A stretch of 64,000 bases of DNA from Methyloceanibacter caenitepidi (lineage in GTDB: Bacteria > Pseudomonadota > Alphaproteobacteria > Rhizobiales > Methyloligellaceae): positions 1,364,001 through 1,428,000 of the forward strand of contig NZ_AP014648.1 of assembly GCF_000828475.1 (NCBI RefSeq), read 5' to 3'. The position numbers and the translations under genes were made by a program. The notes beneath the pieces were generated by a model. That model ran no database searches. It had not been told where the DNA came from and was given only the letters and a program-made list of their open reading frames with translations. Positions 27,319-35,855 of the stretch are shown here, in pieces (the first letter of the stretch is position 1; the number at the start of each line of letters is the position of its first letter).

Positions 27319-27975
27319 ATGAGGGAAGCAATTTCGGCCGCCGCCGCTGCGGAGCTGATCCGGGACGGCGCAACCGTTCTGATCGGCGGCTTCATGGGCG
27401 TCGGCTCGCCTCTCCGGCTTATCGATGCTCTTGTTGAGGCGGGACGCAAAGATCTCACCGTCATCGCGAACGATACGGCAATGCCGGGGCGGGCAATCGG
27501 CAAGCTGGTGACGGCCGGCGCCGTCACAAAGGCAATCGTGAGCCATATCGGGCTCAACCCCGAAACCCAAGCCAAGATGATCTCGGGTGAGATGGAAGTC
27601 GAACTCGTGCCGCAAGGCACGCTGGTCGAGCGCATTCGCGCAGGCGGCGTTGGGCTCGGCGGTGTACTGACTGCCACCGGCATCGGGACGCCGGTCGAAG
27701 AGGGCAAAGAGAAGGTCGAGGTGAACGGCAAGCCGTACCTTCTCGAGATGCCCATCAAAAGCGACTTCGCTCTCCTGGCGGCAAGCCGGGCCGACTATGT
27801 CGGTAATCTGGAATTCTCCCTGACGGCTCATAACTTCAATCCTGTCATGGCCCTCGCAGCCGAGACCGTCATCGCCGAGCCGACGAGTATCGTCCCCGTC
27901 GGCGTCATCCCGCCCGATGCGGTGAAGACGCCCGGCATTCTGATCGACCACCTGATTGAGAGGGCACCGGTATGA
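27319..27975 (+). CDS. 3-oxoacid CoA-transferase, alpha subunit
   Basis: 218 aa from ATG 27319 (GGGGG upstream); upstream frame extension is not protein-like. It has the class I CoA-transferase alpha features DGATVLIGGFMGVGSPLRLIDALVEAG and KMISGEMEVELVPQGTLVERIRAGGVGLGG, followed by GTPVEEGK. The enzyme pair moves CoA between succinyl- or acetyl-CoA and a 3-oxoacid such as acetoacetate; exact substrate is not readable (AtoD, ScoA or PcaI type). It overlaps the beta subunit by ATGA. Confidence 0.9.
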   Translation: MREAISAAAAAELIRDGATVLIGGFMGVGSPLRLIDALVEAGRKDLTVIANDTAMPGRAIGKLVTAGAVTKAIVSHIGLNPETQAKMISGEMEVELVPQGTLVERIRAGGVGLGGVLTATGIGTPVEEGKEKVEVNGKPYLLEMPIKSDFALLAASRADYVGNLEFSLTAHNFNPVMALAAETVIAEPTSIVPVGVIPPDAVKTPGILIDHLIERAPV

Positions 27976-28625
27976 ATCCGAAGGAACGCATCGCGCGCCG
28001 CGTCGCGCTCGAGGTCCAGCCGGGCTCGCTCGTCAATCTCGGCATCGGCTTGCCGAGCATGGTCGCGAATTACCTGCCCGAGCACGTGGACGTCTTCTTT
28101 CAAGCGGAGAATGGGGTGATCGGCCTTGGGGCCCGTCCCCCCGAAGGCATGGAGGATCCGAACCTGACGGATGCGGGCGGCGGTTTCGTCACCGCCGTCC
28201 CCGGCGCGGCCTCTATCGACTCGGCCATGTCGTTCGGGATCATTCGCGGCGGGCATCTCGACATGACGGTGCTCGGCGGACTGCAGGTCGACGAGCGCGG
28301 CTATCTCGCGAACTGGATGGTGCCGGGAAAAATGGTGCCGGGTATGGGCGGCGCCATGGATCTGGTCGCGGGCGCAAAGCGCGTCATCGTCGCCATGGTC
28401 CATACCGCAAAGGGCACGCCCAAGATCGTGCCGGAGTGCGCGTTGCCGCTCACGGCCGAACGCCGTGTCAGTTTGATCGTGACGGAGATGGCCGTGATCG
28501 AACCGACGGAGGAGGGGCTCGTCCTGCGTGAGGTGGCCTCCGATTCCAGCGTGGACGACGTCATCGCCGCCACCTCGGCGAAGCTGATCGTCGACGAACC
28601 GCCGTCGGAAATGAAGCTCGCCTAG
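27972..28625 (+). CDS. 3-oxoacid CoA-transferase, beta subunit
   Basis: 217 aa. The catalytic glutamate is Glu46 in FFQAENGVIGLG, the ENG motif of class I CoA-transferases that forms the glutamyl-CoA thioester. VNLGIGLPSMVANYLP and GGHLDMTVLGGLQVDERGYLANWMVPGKMVPGMGGAMDL are strongly family-typical. It is translated with the alpha subunit through a start-stop overlap. Use in ketone-body or PHB-derived acetoacetate breakdown is a reasonable inference. Confidence 0.92.
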   Translation: MNPKERIARRVALEVQPGSLVNLGIGLPSMVANYLPEHVDVFFQAENGVIGLGARPPEGMEDPNLTDAGGGFVTAVPGAASIDSAMSFGIIRGGHLDMTVLGGLQVDERGYLANWMVPGKMVPGMGGAMDLVAGAKRVIVAMVHTAKGTPKIVPECALPLTAERRVSLIVTEMAVIEPTEEGLVLREVASDSSVDDVIAATSAKLIVDEPPSEMKLA

Positions 28626-28661
28626 GCCCGAAAGGCTAGGCGCGGCGTGCCGGCGACCTGA

Positions 28662-29366
28662 CTACCGGGGCGCCGCGGTCCCTCGTCCCCGGAACAGCAG
28701 CACGAAGACATAGAACAGCCAGACGCCGATGGCCGACACGGCTGCGGCCACGTAGGTCCAGGCCGCCGCATCGAGAACGTGATCGACGCCGTCGATCTGC
28801 GTGTCCCCCTCGATAATGCCGTGGGTCACGAGCAGGTTCTTCGCGCGGCGGCTGGCGTCGAACTCGACCGGCAGCGTGAGTAGCGCGAAGACGAAGGACG
28901 CGCCGAAGAGAATGACCCCGCTCCAGGTCAGGGCGTTGGTCTGAAGGACCAGACCGGCCACGAACAGCCATGGCGCGATCTGCCCCGCGAATTGCACGAA
29001 CGGCACCACATGGGTGCGGAATTCCATGGGCCCGTAATCCTCGGCGTCCTGGATCGCATGCCCCGTTTCGTGCGCGGCGATCCCTGCGGCTGCGACGCTC
29101 GGCGTGAAATATACGTCCTGGCTCAACCGCAGCACCTTTGCAGCTGGATCGTAGTGATCGCTAAGGACGCCCGGCGTGGATTCGATGGCAACGTCGTGCA
29201 GCCCTTTGGCGTCAAGCAGGCGGCGCGCCACCTGCGCGCCGGTGATCCCGCTGGTGGTCCGAACCTGGGAGTATTCCGTGACGTTTTTCTTGATCCGTGC
29301 CTGCGCGTAAAAGCCCAGCAAGAGACCGGGCGCGACCAAGATCCAAAATAGCGGGTCCTCGAACAT
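28662..29366 (-). CDS. Membrane zinc metallopeptidase, YugP family
   Basis: 234 aa. The zinc-binding motif HETGHAIQ is at about 99-106, with upstream VLRLSQDVYFTPSVAAAGIAAHE, the classical neutral zinc metallopeptidase layout. An N-terminal helix (PLFWILVAPGLLLGFYAQ), two central helices after the motif and one C-terminal helix anchor it in the membrane. The physiological substrate of this family is unknown. A tiny membrane-peptide gene lies upstream on the same strand. Confidence 0.88.
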   Translation of the reverse strand: MFEDPLFWILVAPGLLLGFYAQARIKKNVTEYSQVRTTSGITGAQVARRLLDAKGLHDVAIESTPGVLSDHYDPAAKVLRLSQDVYFTPSVAAAGIAAHETGHAIQDAEDYGPMEFRTHVVPFVQFAGQIAPWLFVAGLVLQTNALTWSGVILFGASFVFALLTLPVEFDASRRAKNLLVTHGIIEGDTQIDGVDHVLDAAAWTYVAAAVSAIGVWLFYVFVLLFRGRGTAAPR

Positions 29367-29454
29367 GGCTCTCGCGGAAGGCTTTGGAGCGGACTACCCG
29401 GGCAACTGGCTGGAGAGCCTCGAAGATCTCTGCCGCCGGGACGCTCCTTTTCGT

Positions 29455-29565
29455 CTACCCGCGCCTCTTCCAGGCGTTGACGGCGAATGCAATCAGAATG
29501 GCGAGGATGACGCCAATCCCCACGGCAGCTAGCACGCCCCAAATCGTGACGGTTTCGCCCTGCAT
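29455..29565 (-). CDS. 36-aa single-helix membrane peptide
   Basis: An ATG at 29565 with GGGAGG nine bases upstream opens a 36-codon frame: MQGETVTIWGVLAAVGIGV, then a hydrophobic run and the basic end NAWKRRG. One membrane helix with a positive cytosolic end is the only feature. It lies 88 bases upstream of the Zn-peptidase gene on the same strand, so a shared transcript is possible. The evidence is the ribosome-binding site and the clean helix. Confidence 0.5.
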   Translation of the reverse strand: MQGETVTIWGVLAAVGIGVILAILIAFAVNAWKRRG

Positions 29566-29667
29566 GGTGCGGATCCTCCCAAGACAACACGCCGTACGCG
29601 CTCGTGCGCGCGACGCACGGAGTCTACGCTATTTTCGCGTACCGCCTAGAGTCTTGGTTGTCAGGAT

Positions 29668-30252
29668 TTAGCGCGCCGGTCCCAGGGCCCAGGCGCGTGT
29701 CGGCTGCTTGCCCCGCCCCAGGAGACGCTTGAACAGACCGCGATTGCGCGGTGCCGCTCGGACTTCGCGTGTTTCGCGCGGATCCTGGGCAGCTTGGGGG
29801 GCTAAGGCCCGGCTGAAGAGGCCCCGCCGCTGAGGCGGAAGCGCCGCGGCGATGCGGTCGACAGCGGGTTCGGCCACCGGCGGCTTATGAGTTGTGGGCT
29901 CCTGGACGCTCGCGACTGTTGTTGGCTTGTGCCGCTGGACGTCGGGGTGATCCTCCGCCAGCGTCTTGGCTGCAACGGCTGCCGTCTGGACCGTGCCCGT
30001 AGAACTCGAGCTGTCGCTGCCGTACGGCTCGGAGGTGTCGTTCGCGGCCAGCATGTTGGACGCGGGGGCCCGCGGGCGTACGCGAATGCCATCCCGGAGC
30101 GACCCGAGAGTCGGACCCCAAGACGTCAGAAGCGGCTTGTCATTGTGGATGGGAATCTCGTTCGCACTGAGTGCCATCTTGGACTCAGGGGGTTCGGTCA
30201 GCACATAAGCGATGCCGACGAGCAGAGCGATAAAGAGTACAAACCTTGTCAT
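29668..30252 (-). CDS. Exported or membrane-anchored Pro/Ala-rich protein of unknown function
   Basis: 194 aa. It begins with a short hydrophobic helix (FVLFIALLVGIAYVLT) used as signal or anchor. The rest is low-complexity, rich in Ser/Thr/Pro/Ala, with no known domain. Two basic-hydrophobic motifs near the C-terminus, RRGLFSRAL and NRGLFKRLL, repeat each other. A similar motif ends the L,D-transpeptidase at 37168-39039, suggesting a shared contact site. Function unknown. Confidence 0.6.
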   Translation of the reverse strand: MTRFVLFIALLVGIAYVLTEPPESKMALSANEIPIHNDKPLLTSWGPTLGSLRDGIRVRPRAPASNMLAANDTSEPYGSDSSSSTGTVQTAAVAAKTLAEDHPDVQRHKPTTVASVQEPTTHKPPVAEPAVDRIAAALPPQRRGLFSRALAPQAAQDPRETREVRAAPRNRGLFKRLLGRGKQPTRAWALGPAR

Positions 30253-30625
30253 GGCCAGATCTCCGAACCTGGCCCCCCGTACCTCTTAGATGGGGGAGCG
30301 CGCCTCGCGTTTCAACCGGGCCCCTCGATTGATTGGGCGACAGGCCGTCTGTCCCTCCGAATCCGGACACCGGCGCGACGCCACGAAGACGCTAGCGGAT
30401 CGGTGCCGCCGGCGCTTCTTGTTCTTTCCCCGATGGTTAGCTGGGTTGGTTAGCGGCGATGGTTAGCGAAATCTTTGGGGCCGTTGCTTGGCCCGCATAG
30501 ACCCGCGCACGCCGGTCCATTGTCCCAAAGGACGAGACAGGGAGGCCCTTGCGGGGAGCGCGGAGACTGTCATTCTTGCACTGCAGCAAAACCCGTGATT
30601 CCCGAGAGCCAGGAAGGGGTACCCG
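30253..30625. other. 373-base gap upstream of serA
   Basis: No coding frame supported. It contains a three-copy direct repeat (see 30435-30467). A TTGC-N6-GCAA palindrome at 30576-30589 lies too close to the serA ATG for an activator site. The serA promoter was not pinned down. Confidence 0.4.
30435..30467 (+). repeat. Three GGTTAGC direct repeats with a 13-bp period
   Basis: GGTTAGC occurs at 30435-30441, 30448-30454 and 30461-30467, exactly 13 bp apart. Copies one and three share the longer CGATGGTTAGC. The array lies 159 bases upstream of serA and could be iterated half-sites for a regulator. Confidence 0.55.
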
Positions 30626-32218
30626 ATGAGCGCGCTCTACAGTGTCCTGATCGCCGATCCGATCCACGAATCGGGCCGCAATATTCTCGACAGCGACGCC
30701 CGCATTCGCGCCGATGTCGAAACGGGGCTCGACGAAGGCGCATTGGTCGCGCGGATCGGAGACTATGATGCGCTGATCGTCCGTTCCAAGACCAAGGTCA
30801 CGAGACCTGTCATCGAGGCGGCGAGCCGCCTGCGGGCCGTGGGGCGTGCGGGGATCGGTGTCGACAACATCGACATTCCGTCCGCCACCGAACGCGGGAT
30901 CGTTGTGTTCAATACGCCGGACGCGAACGCCACGACCACGGCGGAACTCTCCATCGCCCATTTGATGTCGCTGAGTCGCAATCTGCCCCAGGCCGACCGT
31001 GCCGTACGGGGCGGCGAGTGGAAGCCCGCGCGCTACTCCGGCGTTGAGCTCTCCGGCAAGACCATCGGCGTGATCGGCTTCGGGACGATCGGGCGCCTTG
31101 TCGCCGAGCGCTGCGCGGCTCTGAAGATGCGGGTTCTCGCATACGATCCGTTCGTTGCGCCGGAGATCATGTCGGGCCACGGCGCTGAAGCCGCCAATCT
31201 CGAGACCTTGCTCGCAAGCGCGGACTACGTCACGCTTCATTGCCCCTTGAGCGACAAGACGCATCATCTCCTCGACGCGCGTCGTTTGGCCTCGATGAAG
31301 CCGGGCGCCCGGATCGTGAATTGCGCACGTGGCGGCCTGATCGACGAAGTGGCGCTGCTCGACGCCCTGCGAAACGGCCACCTCGCCGGCGCCGCGCTTG
31401 ATGTTTACGAAGCCGAGCCGCCAACCGGGTCGGCGCTCCTGACCCTCGACAACGTCGTCTTTACGCCTCATCTCGGAGCATCGACGGAGGAGGCCCAGCA
31501 GGCCGTGAGCCTTCGCATCGCCGAGGACATGATCAAGTTTCTGACCACCGGCGCCGCGGAGACAGCCGTCAATCTGCCCCGCGTCACGGCCGACCAACTC
31601 ACGCAGACCGGACCGTACCAGGGCTTGGCGTACGCGCTCGGCCGTCTCGTGGGCGCGCTATGCGAGGGTCCAATTTCACGACTGGACGTGCATTTGTTCG
31701 GCCGCGTGGCGGAGTTGGATTCGCGGCCCATTACGGCCGAGGCGTTGGTTGGGCTGCTGAGCCAGCGCATGACCGGACGGGTCAACCGGGTCAACGCCGG
31801 CCATCTCGCCAGGGAACAAGGCATCGAGGTGACCGAGTCGAGAACGGAGGAGGCGCGGGATTTCGTTTCTCTCGTGGAGATTTCGGCGCAGTGCTGCGGG
31901 CAGACGACGACCGTGGCCGGCACGTTGCTCGGCGGCAGCCATGCGCGCCTTGTGCGGATCGACGGTTACGACGTGGAAGCCGTGCCGAAGGGGAACTTCC
32001 TCTTCACGCGCCATCAGGATCAGCCCGGCGTCGTCGGCGCACTGGGCAGCATACTGGGGAGGGAGAACATCAATATCTCCCGGATGCAGGTGGGCGTGGG
32101 CTACGACTCAGATACCGCCATTGCGCTGATCAGCATATCGGCCTCGCTGTCGGCTGCCGCCATGGACGAGATCCGGTCGTTGCCGCCCATCGAGCAGGCT
32201 GTGGGCTTTGCGCTGTGA
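30626..32218 (+). CDS. serA: D-3-phosphoglycerate dehydrogenase
   Basis: 530 aa, the long SerA form. The N-terminal substrate and NAD domains include ADPIHESG, GVDNIDI, the dinucleotide motif GVIGFGTIGRLVAERC near 150, the catalytic Arg in NCARGG and the Glu/His pair in the later FTPHLGASTEEAQ. An intervening ASB domain and a C-terminal ACT domain (GNFLFTRHQDQPGVVGALG) follow, typically for serine feedback. It oxidises 3-phosphoglycerate in serine synthesis. Its stop overlaps the serB GTG (GTGA). Confidence 0.95.
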   Translation: MSALYSVLIADPIHESGRNILDSDARIRADVETGLDEGALVARIGDYDALIVRSKTKVTRPVIEAASRLRAVGRAGIGVDNIDIPSATERGIVVFNTPDANATTTAELSIAHLMSLSRNLPQADRAVRGGEWKPARYSGVELSGKTIGVIGFGTIGRLVAERCAALKMRVLAYDPFVAPEIMSGHGAEAANLETLLASADYVTLHCPLSDKTHHLLDARRLASMKPGARIVNCARGGLIDEVALLDALRNGHLAGAALDVYEAEPPTGSALLTLDNVVFTPHLGASTEEAQQAVSLRIAEDMIKFLTTGAAETAVNLPRVTADQLTQTGPYQGLAYALGRLVGALCEGPISRLDVHLFGRVAELDSRPITAEALVGLLSQRMTGRVNRVNAGHLAREQGIEVTESRTEEARDFVSLVEISAQCCGQTTTVAGTLLGGSHARLVRIDGYDVEAVPKGNFLFTRHQDQPGVVGALGSILGRENINISRMQVGVGYDSDTAIALISISASLSAAAMDEIRSLPPIEQAVGFAL

Positions 32219-32871
32219 CCACGCTGGGCAAGCCCTTCGACATCGTCTGCTTCGACTGCGACAGCACCCTCAGCCGGGTCGAGGGCATCGACGAATTGGC
32301 GCGCCGCGCCGGTGCCGAGACTGAGGTCGCGCCGTTGACCGCGGCGGCGATGGCCGGCGAGTTGGCGCTCGACGCCGTGTACGGGAAACGTCTCGACCTT
32401 GTGCGCCCCGACCGTGCGGCTGTCGAATGGCTGGCGAAGCTCTATGTGGAGAAGATGGTGCCGGGCGCAGTCGAGTCCGTCCAAACCCTGCGCGGCGCCG
32501 GGACGGACGTTCACATTATCAGCGGGGGGCTGCGCCAGGCGATCCTGCCCTTGGCGGATACGCTCGGCGTACCGGTCGCGAACGTCCACGCCGTCGACGT
32601 GATGTTCGGCGGCAACGGCGCCTATGTGGATTTCGACCGGGACTCGCCGCTCGCCCGGCCTGGGGGCAAGGCCGAAGTTTGCCGCCTGCTGGGTAGCAAC
32701 GAGCGGTCGGTTGCGCTCGTCGGCGACGGCGCGACGGACCTCGAAGCGCGCGAGGCGGGCGCTTATGTCGTCGGCTTCGGCGGCGTCGTCGTCCGCGACA
32801 CCGTGAAATTGCGCGCCGACATCTTCGTCGCCGGCCCATCGCTTACGGCGGTCCTCGACGCGCTCTTGTAA
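32215..32871 (+). CDS. serB: Phosphoserine phosphatase (HAD-IB, short form)
   Basis: 218 aa from a GTG overlapping the serA stop. HAD motif I is FDCDSTLSRVEGIDELA (nucleophile Asp in DCDST), motif II is IISGGLRQAI and motif III/IV is ALVGDGATDLEAREAG. It lacks the N-terminal ACT extension of E. coli SerB and so resembles the short, plant-like type. It hydrolyses phosphoserine to serine. Coupling with serA makes a serine pathway operon lacking only serC. Confidence 0.9.
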   Translation: MTTLGKPFDIVCFDCDSTLSRVEGIDELARRAGAETEVAPLTAAAMAGELALDAVYGKRLDLVRPDRAAVEWLAKLYVEKMVPGAVESVQTLRGAGTDVHIISGGLRQAILPLADTLGVPVANVHAVDVMFGGNGAYVDFDRDSPLARPGGKAEVCRLLGSNERSVALVGDGATDLEAREAGAYVVGFGGVVVRDTVKLRADIFVAGPSLTAVLDALL

Positions 32872-32895
32872 CGACCGCGCGGCTGGAGACGCGCA

Positions 32896-32923
32896 AAGGG
32901 AGGCACCGAATGGCGCCTCCCTT
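32896..32923. terminator. Strong bidirectional hairpin terminator between serB and the phasin-like gene
   Basis: AAGGGAGGCACC pairs with GGCGCCTCCCTT around a GAAT loop, 12 bp with one mismatch. It sits in the 88-base gap of two convergent genes, 25 bases past the serB stop and 36 before the other stop. Short T tracts lie at its edges. Confidence 0.7.
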
Positions 32924-32959
32924 GGACGTGTGGCGTCAGCGGCGTGACGCGTGAGCCGA

Positions 32960-33577
32960 CTAGCTCTTCATCGCATCGTTGAAGTTCTTGGCTGCCGTCT
33001 CGAGCGATTTCGCAAAGGCATTGCGGGACTGGTCGAGTGCGTCGCTCATCGCCGCCCAGGACGATTGGCCCGCTTTGGTCATCTCGTCGACTTTCGCAGC
33101 GAGGTCGGCCTGGGCTTTCTTGGCGTCTGCCTGAAGCTGTGCGACCTGTGCCTGCGCTTGCGCCTTGTTCTTGTCGTGGACGTCGTTGACGCGCGCCATG
33201 TAGGCATTGACCGTGTCCTGCCACGCCTGAACTTGCGCTTGGGCCCGCGCCTGGAACATCGCCTGATTGTCTTTCAGAAGACCAGCCCAGTCGCCGGCGT
33301 TGTTTTGAAAGTTGGCCCAGAGAGTTTCCATATCGGCCTTGGCCTGAGCGACAGAAGCCTCGCCCTGCGCCTGCGCGGTCTTGATGTCGCGCTGGCCTTG
33401 CTCGACCCATTGATTGAGTTGCGCAATGGCCTGTTCGGCTTGCGCGCGCGAATTCGCGTCGAGCTTGTCGAGATTGGCCTGCAGCGCTCCGGCGTTGGCA
33501 GCCATCTCGTCGAGACGTGCTTTCGCCCAATCGACGAAGACATTCACACTGTTCTGAAGGGGAGATTGTTCACTCAT
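32960..33577 (-). CDS. Phasin-like coiled-coil protein
   Basis: 205 aa with no signal peptide. Almost the whole length is amphipathic helix rich in Ala/Gln/Lys with heptad-like spacing (AQAQAQVAQLQADAKKAQADLAAKVDEM, LNQWVEQGQRDIKTAQAQ). This is the look of granule-associated phasins that coat polyhydroxyalkanoate, but it also fits other helical adaptor proteins. The C-terminus ends AAKNFNDAMKS. No PHA synthase is in the window. An inverted repeat lies 40-60 bases upstream of its start. Confidence 0.6.
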   Translation of the reverse strand: MSEQSPLQNSVNVFVDWAKARLDEMAANAGALQANLDKLDANSRAQAEQAIAQLNQWVEQGQRDIKTAQAQGEASVAQAKADMETLWANFQNNAGDWAGLLKDNQAMFQARAQAQVQAWQDTVNAYMARVNDVHDKNKAQAQAQVAQLQADAKKAQADLAAKVDEMTKAGQSSWAAMSDALDQSRNAFAKSLETAAKNFNDAMKS

Positions 33578-34017
33578 ATCTCAGGCCTCACTTGCTTGGA
33601 GTTTCCAGGGATATCGAATTGGATACCAAATCCAATTGCCGCTCATTGCTCGTGTGGCGGCTGGCCGAAAGCCACGTTGCTGCAGCACTAGAAGTGCCTT
33701 CCGGATTCTGCAGTGATACGGGGCTCCCGTAACACCAATGTGGTGGCTCCCGGCCGGGCTGCACAGAGCAATGGACTGAGCCGCGCGAAAAACTTTAGCT
33801 GCGCAGACGTGGTGACGCCGAGCCCGGCACCGCAACAATCGGCATGGCGAAGCATTATCCGGCGGGGACGCGCCCGTGCGTCACGGTGCGGCCCGCAAGC
33901 CATAACGTTTGCAACATTTTCCCACCATTTTTGCCAGACGCGCGTTTTGGCACGGTTTCGGAGGGCATGTTACCAAAGCCGACCAAGTTGCACGGGCTGC
34001 CTTGATGGGGGTTTAGG
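33578..34017. other. 440-base divergent intergenic region
   Basis: Lies between the phasin-like gene and a TetR gene, read away from each other. Apart from the 8-bp-arm inverted repeat at 33617-33637, nothing is recognisable. Candidate frames in it have no protein character. Confidence 0.4.
33617..33637. promoter_or_regulatory. Inverted repeat upstream of the phasin-like gene
   Basis: AATTGGAT-ACCAA-ATCCAATT: perfect 8-bp arms around a 5-base spacer, centred about 50 bases before the phasin-like start. The symmetry fits a dimeric repressor operator, possibly for the divergent TetR protein. Confidence 0.5.
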
Positions 34018-34638
34018 TTGCTGAAACGAAGGGTTGAATCTGGTTCGCGCTTCCATCGTGAGGAGTGGCTCGCCGCCGCGCTGAATGTTCTGGCCGAGGA
34101 GGGACAGGCAAAGCTGCGGATCGACAAATTGGCGGCCGATCTCGGCGTCACCAAGGGCAGCTTCTACCATCACTTCAAGTCGCGGGACGATTTCGTCCAG
34201 AAACTGCTCGACTACTGGTCCCGAAGGTACACCGACCGGGTCATCAAGGAGATCGGGGCTCTGCAGGTGCCTGCCCGCGAACGCGTCCTCGAGATGATGC
34301 GTCTCATCGTCCGCGAGCGGTTGGACAGGTACGATATCGCATTTCGCAGTTGGGCGGCGCAGGAGCCGTCCGTAGCCGAGATGGTTCGGAAGGTCGATGC
34401 CAGGCGGCACGTCTTTTGCCGTTCGCTTTTTGCGGAAATGGGGTTCGAAGGCGCCGAGCTTGAATTCCGCACCCATGCTTTCCTGGCGTATCAGGTCGGC
34501 AAGGGAGTCATCTATGTCCCCGAGGCTTTGCGCGACCCCGACGAACGTCTGCGGTGGGCGGAAAGCTTTTTTGCCAATCCGTCTTTACCTGGCGACACTC
34601 GCATGTCGGCGGAAGCCGAGGCCGACGCGCCTGTCTAG
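34018..34638 (+). CDS. TetR-family transcription regulator
   Basis: 206 aa, starting with TTG at 34018 because no ATG or GTG is available in frame before the HTH; GGGGG lies 7-11 bases upstream. The N-terminal TetR HTH spans about 18-62: ALNVLAEEGQAKLRIDKLAADLGVTKGSFYHHFKSRDDFV. The ligand domain has no further motifs. It is divergent from the phasin-like gene across a 440-base gap containing an inverted repeat, so that gene is a candidate target. Confidence 0.85.
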   Translation: MLKRRVESGSRFHREEWLAAALNVLAEEGQAKLRIDKLAADLGVTKGSFYHHFKSRDDFVQKLLDYWSRRYTDRVIKEIGALQVPARERVLEMMRLIVRERLDRYDIAFRSWAAQEPSVAEMVRKVDARRHVFCRSLFAEMGFEGAELEFRTHAFLAYQVGKGVIYVPEALRDPDERLRWAESFFANPSLPGDTRMSAEAEADAPV

Positions 34639-34700
34639 ACCGGCAGCGGCACAAGACTTCGCGCCCCTTAGAGTCGAGCCTTCCACGCGGGCCCGTCTCG

Positions 34701-35822
34701 TCAGTCCGCCTGAGGCGGTATTGCTCCGAAACGATCGAATATTTCCTGCAAGCTCGCCGTGTCGCGCTCATCGATGCTCGTGCCGTGTTCGAGCGCGTCG
34801 CCGAAGACAAACGCGCCCGCGCCCGAGGCGGCGAGGGACTGACGTGCTGCGGGGCCTTGGCCGAGAGCGCTGCCGAGTATCTCTTTCAGGATATCCCCGA
34901 GGATGCCGCCGCCTTGAGGTTGGGGCTGCGCCTTTCCGCCCCCCGGCGCTTGCTGGCCCGGCTCGACGATCACTGGCTTGACGCGCCCGTCCTGAACGGC
35001 CTTGCCGAGTTCCTTCAGGATCTGCCCGAAGATGTCGCCGCCCGGCGTCGCGGGGCCGCCCGGGAAGGTTTGATCACCGCCGGACGCGGGCGGACGGGGA
35101 ACCGGCTGCGATTGGCCGCCAGTGTTGGGCAGTTCGCCGGTGACATCCGGGATGGGAAACTTCGGCGTCGCGGGTTCGGCAGGCCTACGGCGCCCATCGC
35201 CGATCGAATCCAGGATGTCGCCGATCGGCGGTACCGGACTTTGCCCCGGTTGATCGGGGGCCGACGAGCCGCCGCCCTGCTGGAAGATCTCCCGGAAGAT
35301 GTCGAAGATCCCGCCACCGCCCGGACCCGGTTGTTGTGGCGCCGACTGTCTCGGCATAGGTTGCCGTGGCATGGGTTCGCGCGAGGCAGGCTCGGCCTGG
35401 CCAGAGCCGCCGCGCATGAGGCCGGACAGAAGCATCCCAACCAAAATAGGCAGGATCTTCTCGAGGATCGCACCGCCGACCCCGGACAACCGCTGTGCGT
35501 GAGCGGCGACGGCCCGGCTGGCCTCCGGCGACCCGAACAGATTGGCCAAGACCGCATTGCCCGAGGCGACTCCCTCCGGCGAGAGCGCGACATCGGGGTC
35601 GTCGTACATGGTGTAAAGGCTGGGCTGGCGGCCCGCCACATCGAACAGAGCAGCGAGTCCGTCGGGCGTAGCCGTGGAACGCTTCAGGCCCAGCGAGATT
35701 GCAGGCAGAAGGGCGGCAACGGCAGCCTCGGTCTGTTCAGGGCTGAGGTCGTAGGCGCGTGAGATGAGCTCCATGGCTTCGCCGTGCTGAGAGCGGGCGA
35801 GTATCTCCTGCAAATTTGCCAT
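34701..35822 (-). CDS. DUF937 protein
   Basis: 373 aa. The N-terminal 130 residues (MANLQEILARSQHGEAMELIS...LAALFDVAGRQPSLYTMYDD...AHAQRLSGVGGAILEKILPILVGMLLSGLMRGG) match the DUF937 pattern of alphaproteobacteria. The rest is a Gly/Pro/Gln-rich low-complexity region with repeated PRQPMPRQ and short IFDIFREIFQQ, ILDSIGDG, IFGQILKELGKAVQDG and ILGDILKEILG helices, five similar amphipathic pieces. Function unknown. It follows a 164-aa gene by 33 bases and probably shares its transcript. Confidence 0.75.
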   Translation of the reverse strand: MANLQEILARSQHGEAMELISRAYDLSPEQTEAAVAALLPAISLGLKRSTATPDGLAALFDVAGRQPSLYTMYDDPDVALSPEGVASGNAVLANLFGSPEASRAVAAHAQRLSGVGGAILEKILPILVGMLLSGLMRGGSGQAEPASREPMPRQPMPRQSAPQQPGPGGGGIFDIFREIFQQGGGSSAPDQPGQSPVPPIGDILDSIGDGRRRPAEPATPKFPIPDVTGELPNTGGQSQPVPRPPASGGDQTFPGGPATPGGDIFGQILKELGKAVQDGRVKPVIVEPGQQAPGGGKAQPQPQGGGILGDILKEILGSALGQGPAARQSLAASGAGAFVFGDALEHGTSIDERDTASLQEIFDRFGAIPPQAD

Positions 35823-35855
35823 ACTGGAATCCTCCTTCCGTCAGTTGCCCGCGGC

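Noticed and set aside
30576-30589. TTGCACTGCAGCAA, a formal FixK-type box upstream of serA
   Set aside because: It would put the transcription start at the serA start codon and has no GATC/ATCAA half-site; serine synthesis is not an obvious oxygen target. Treated as chance.
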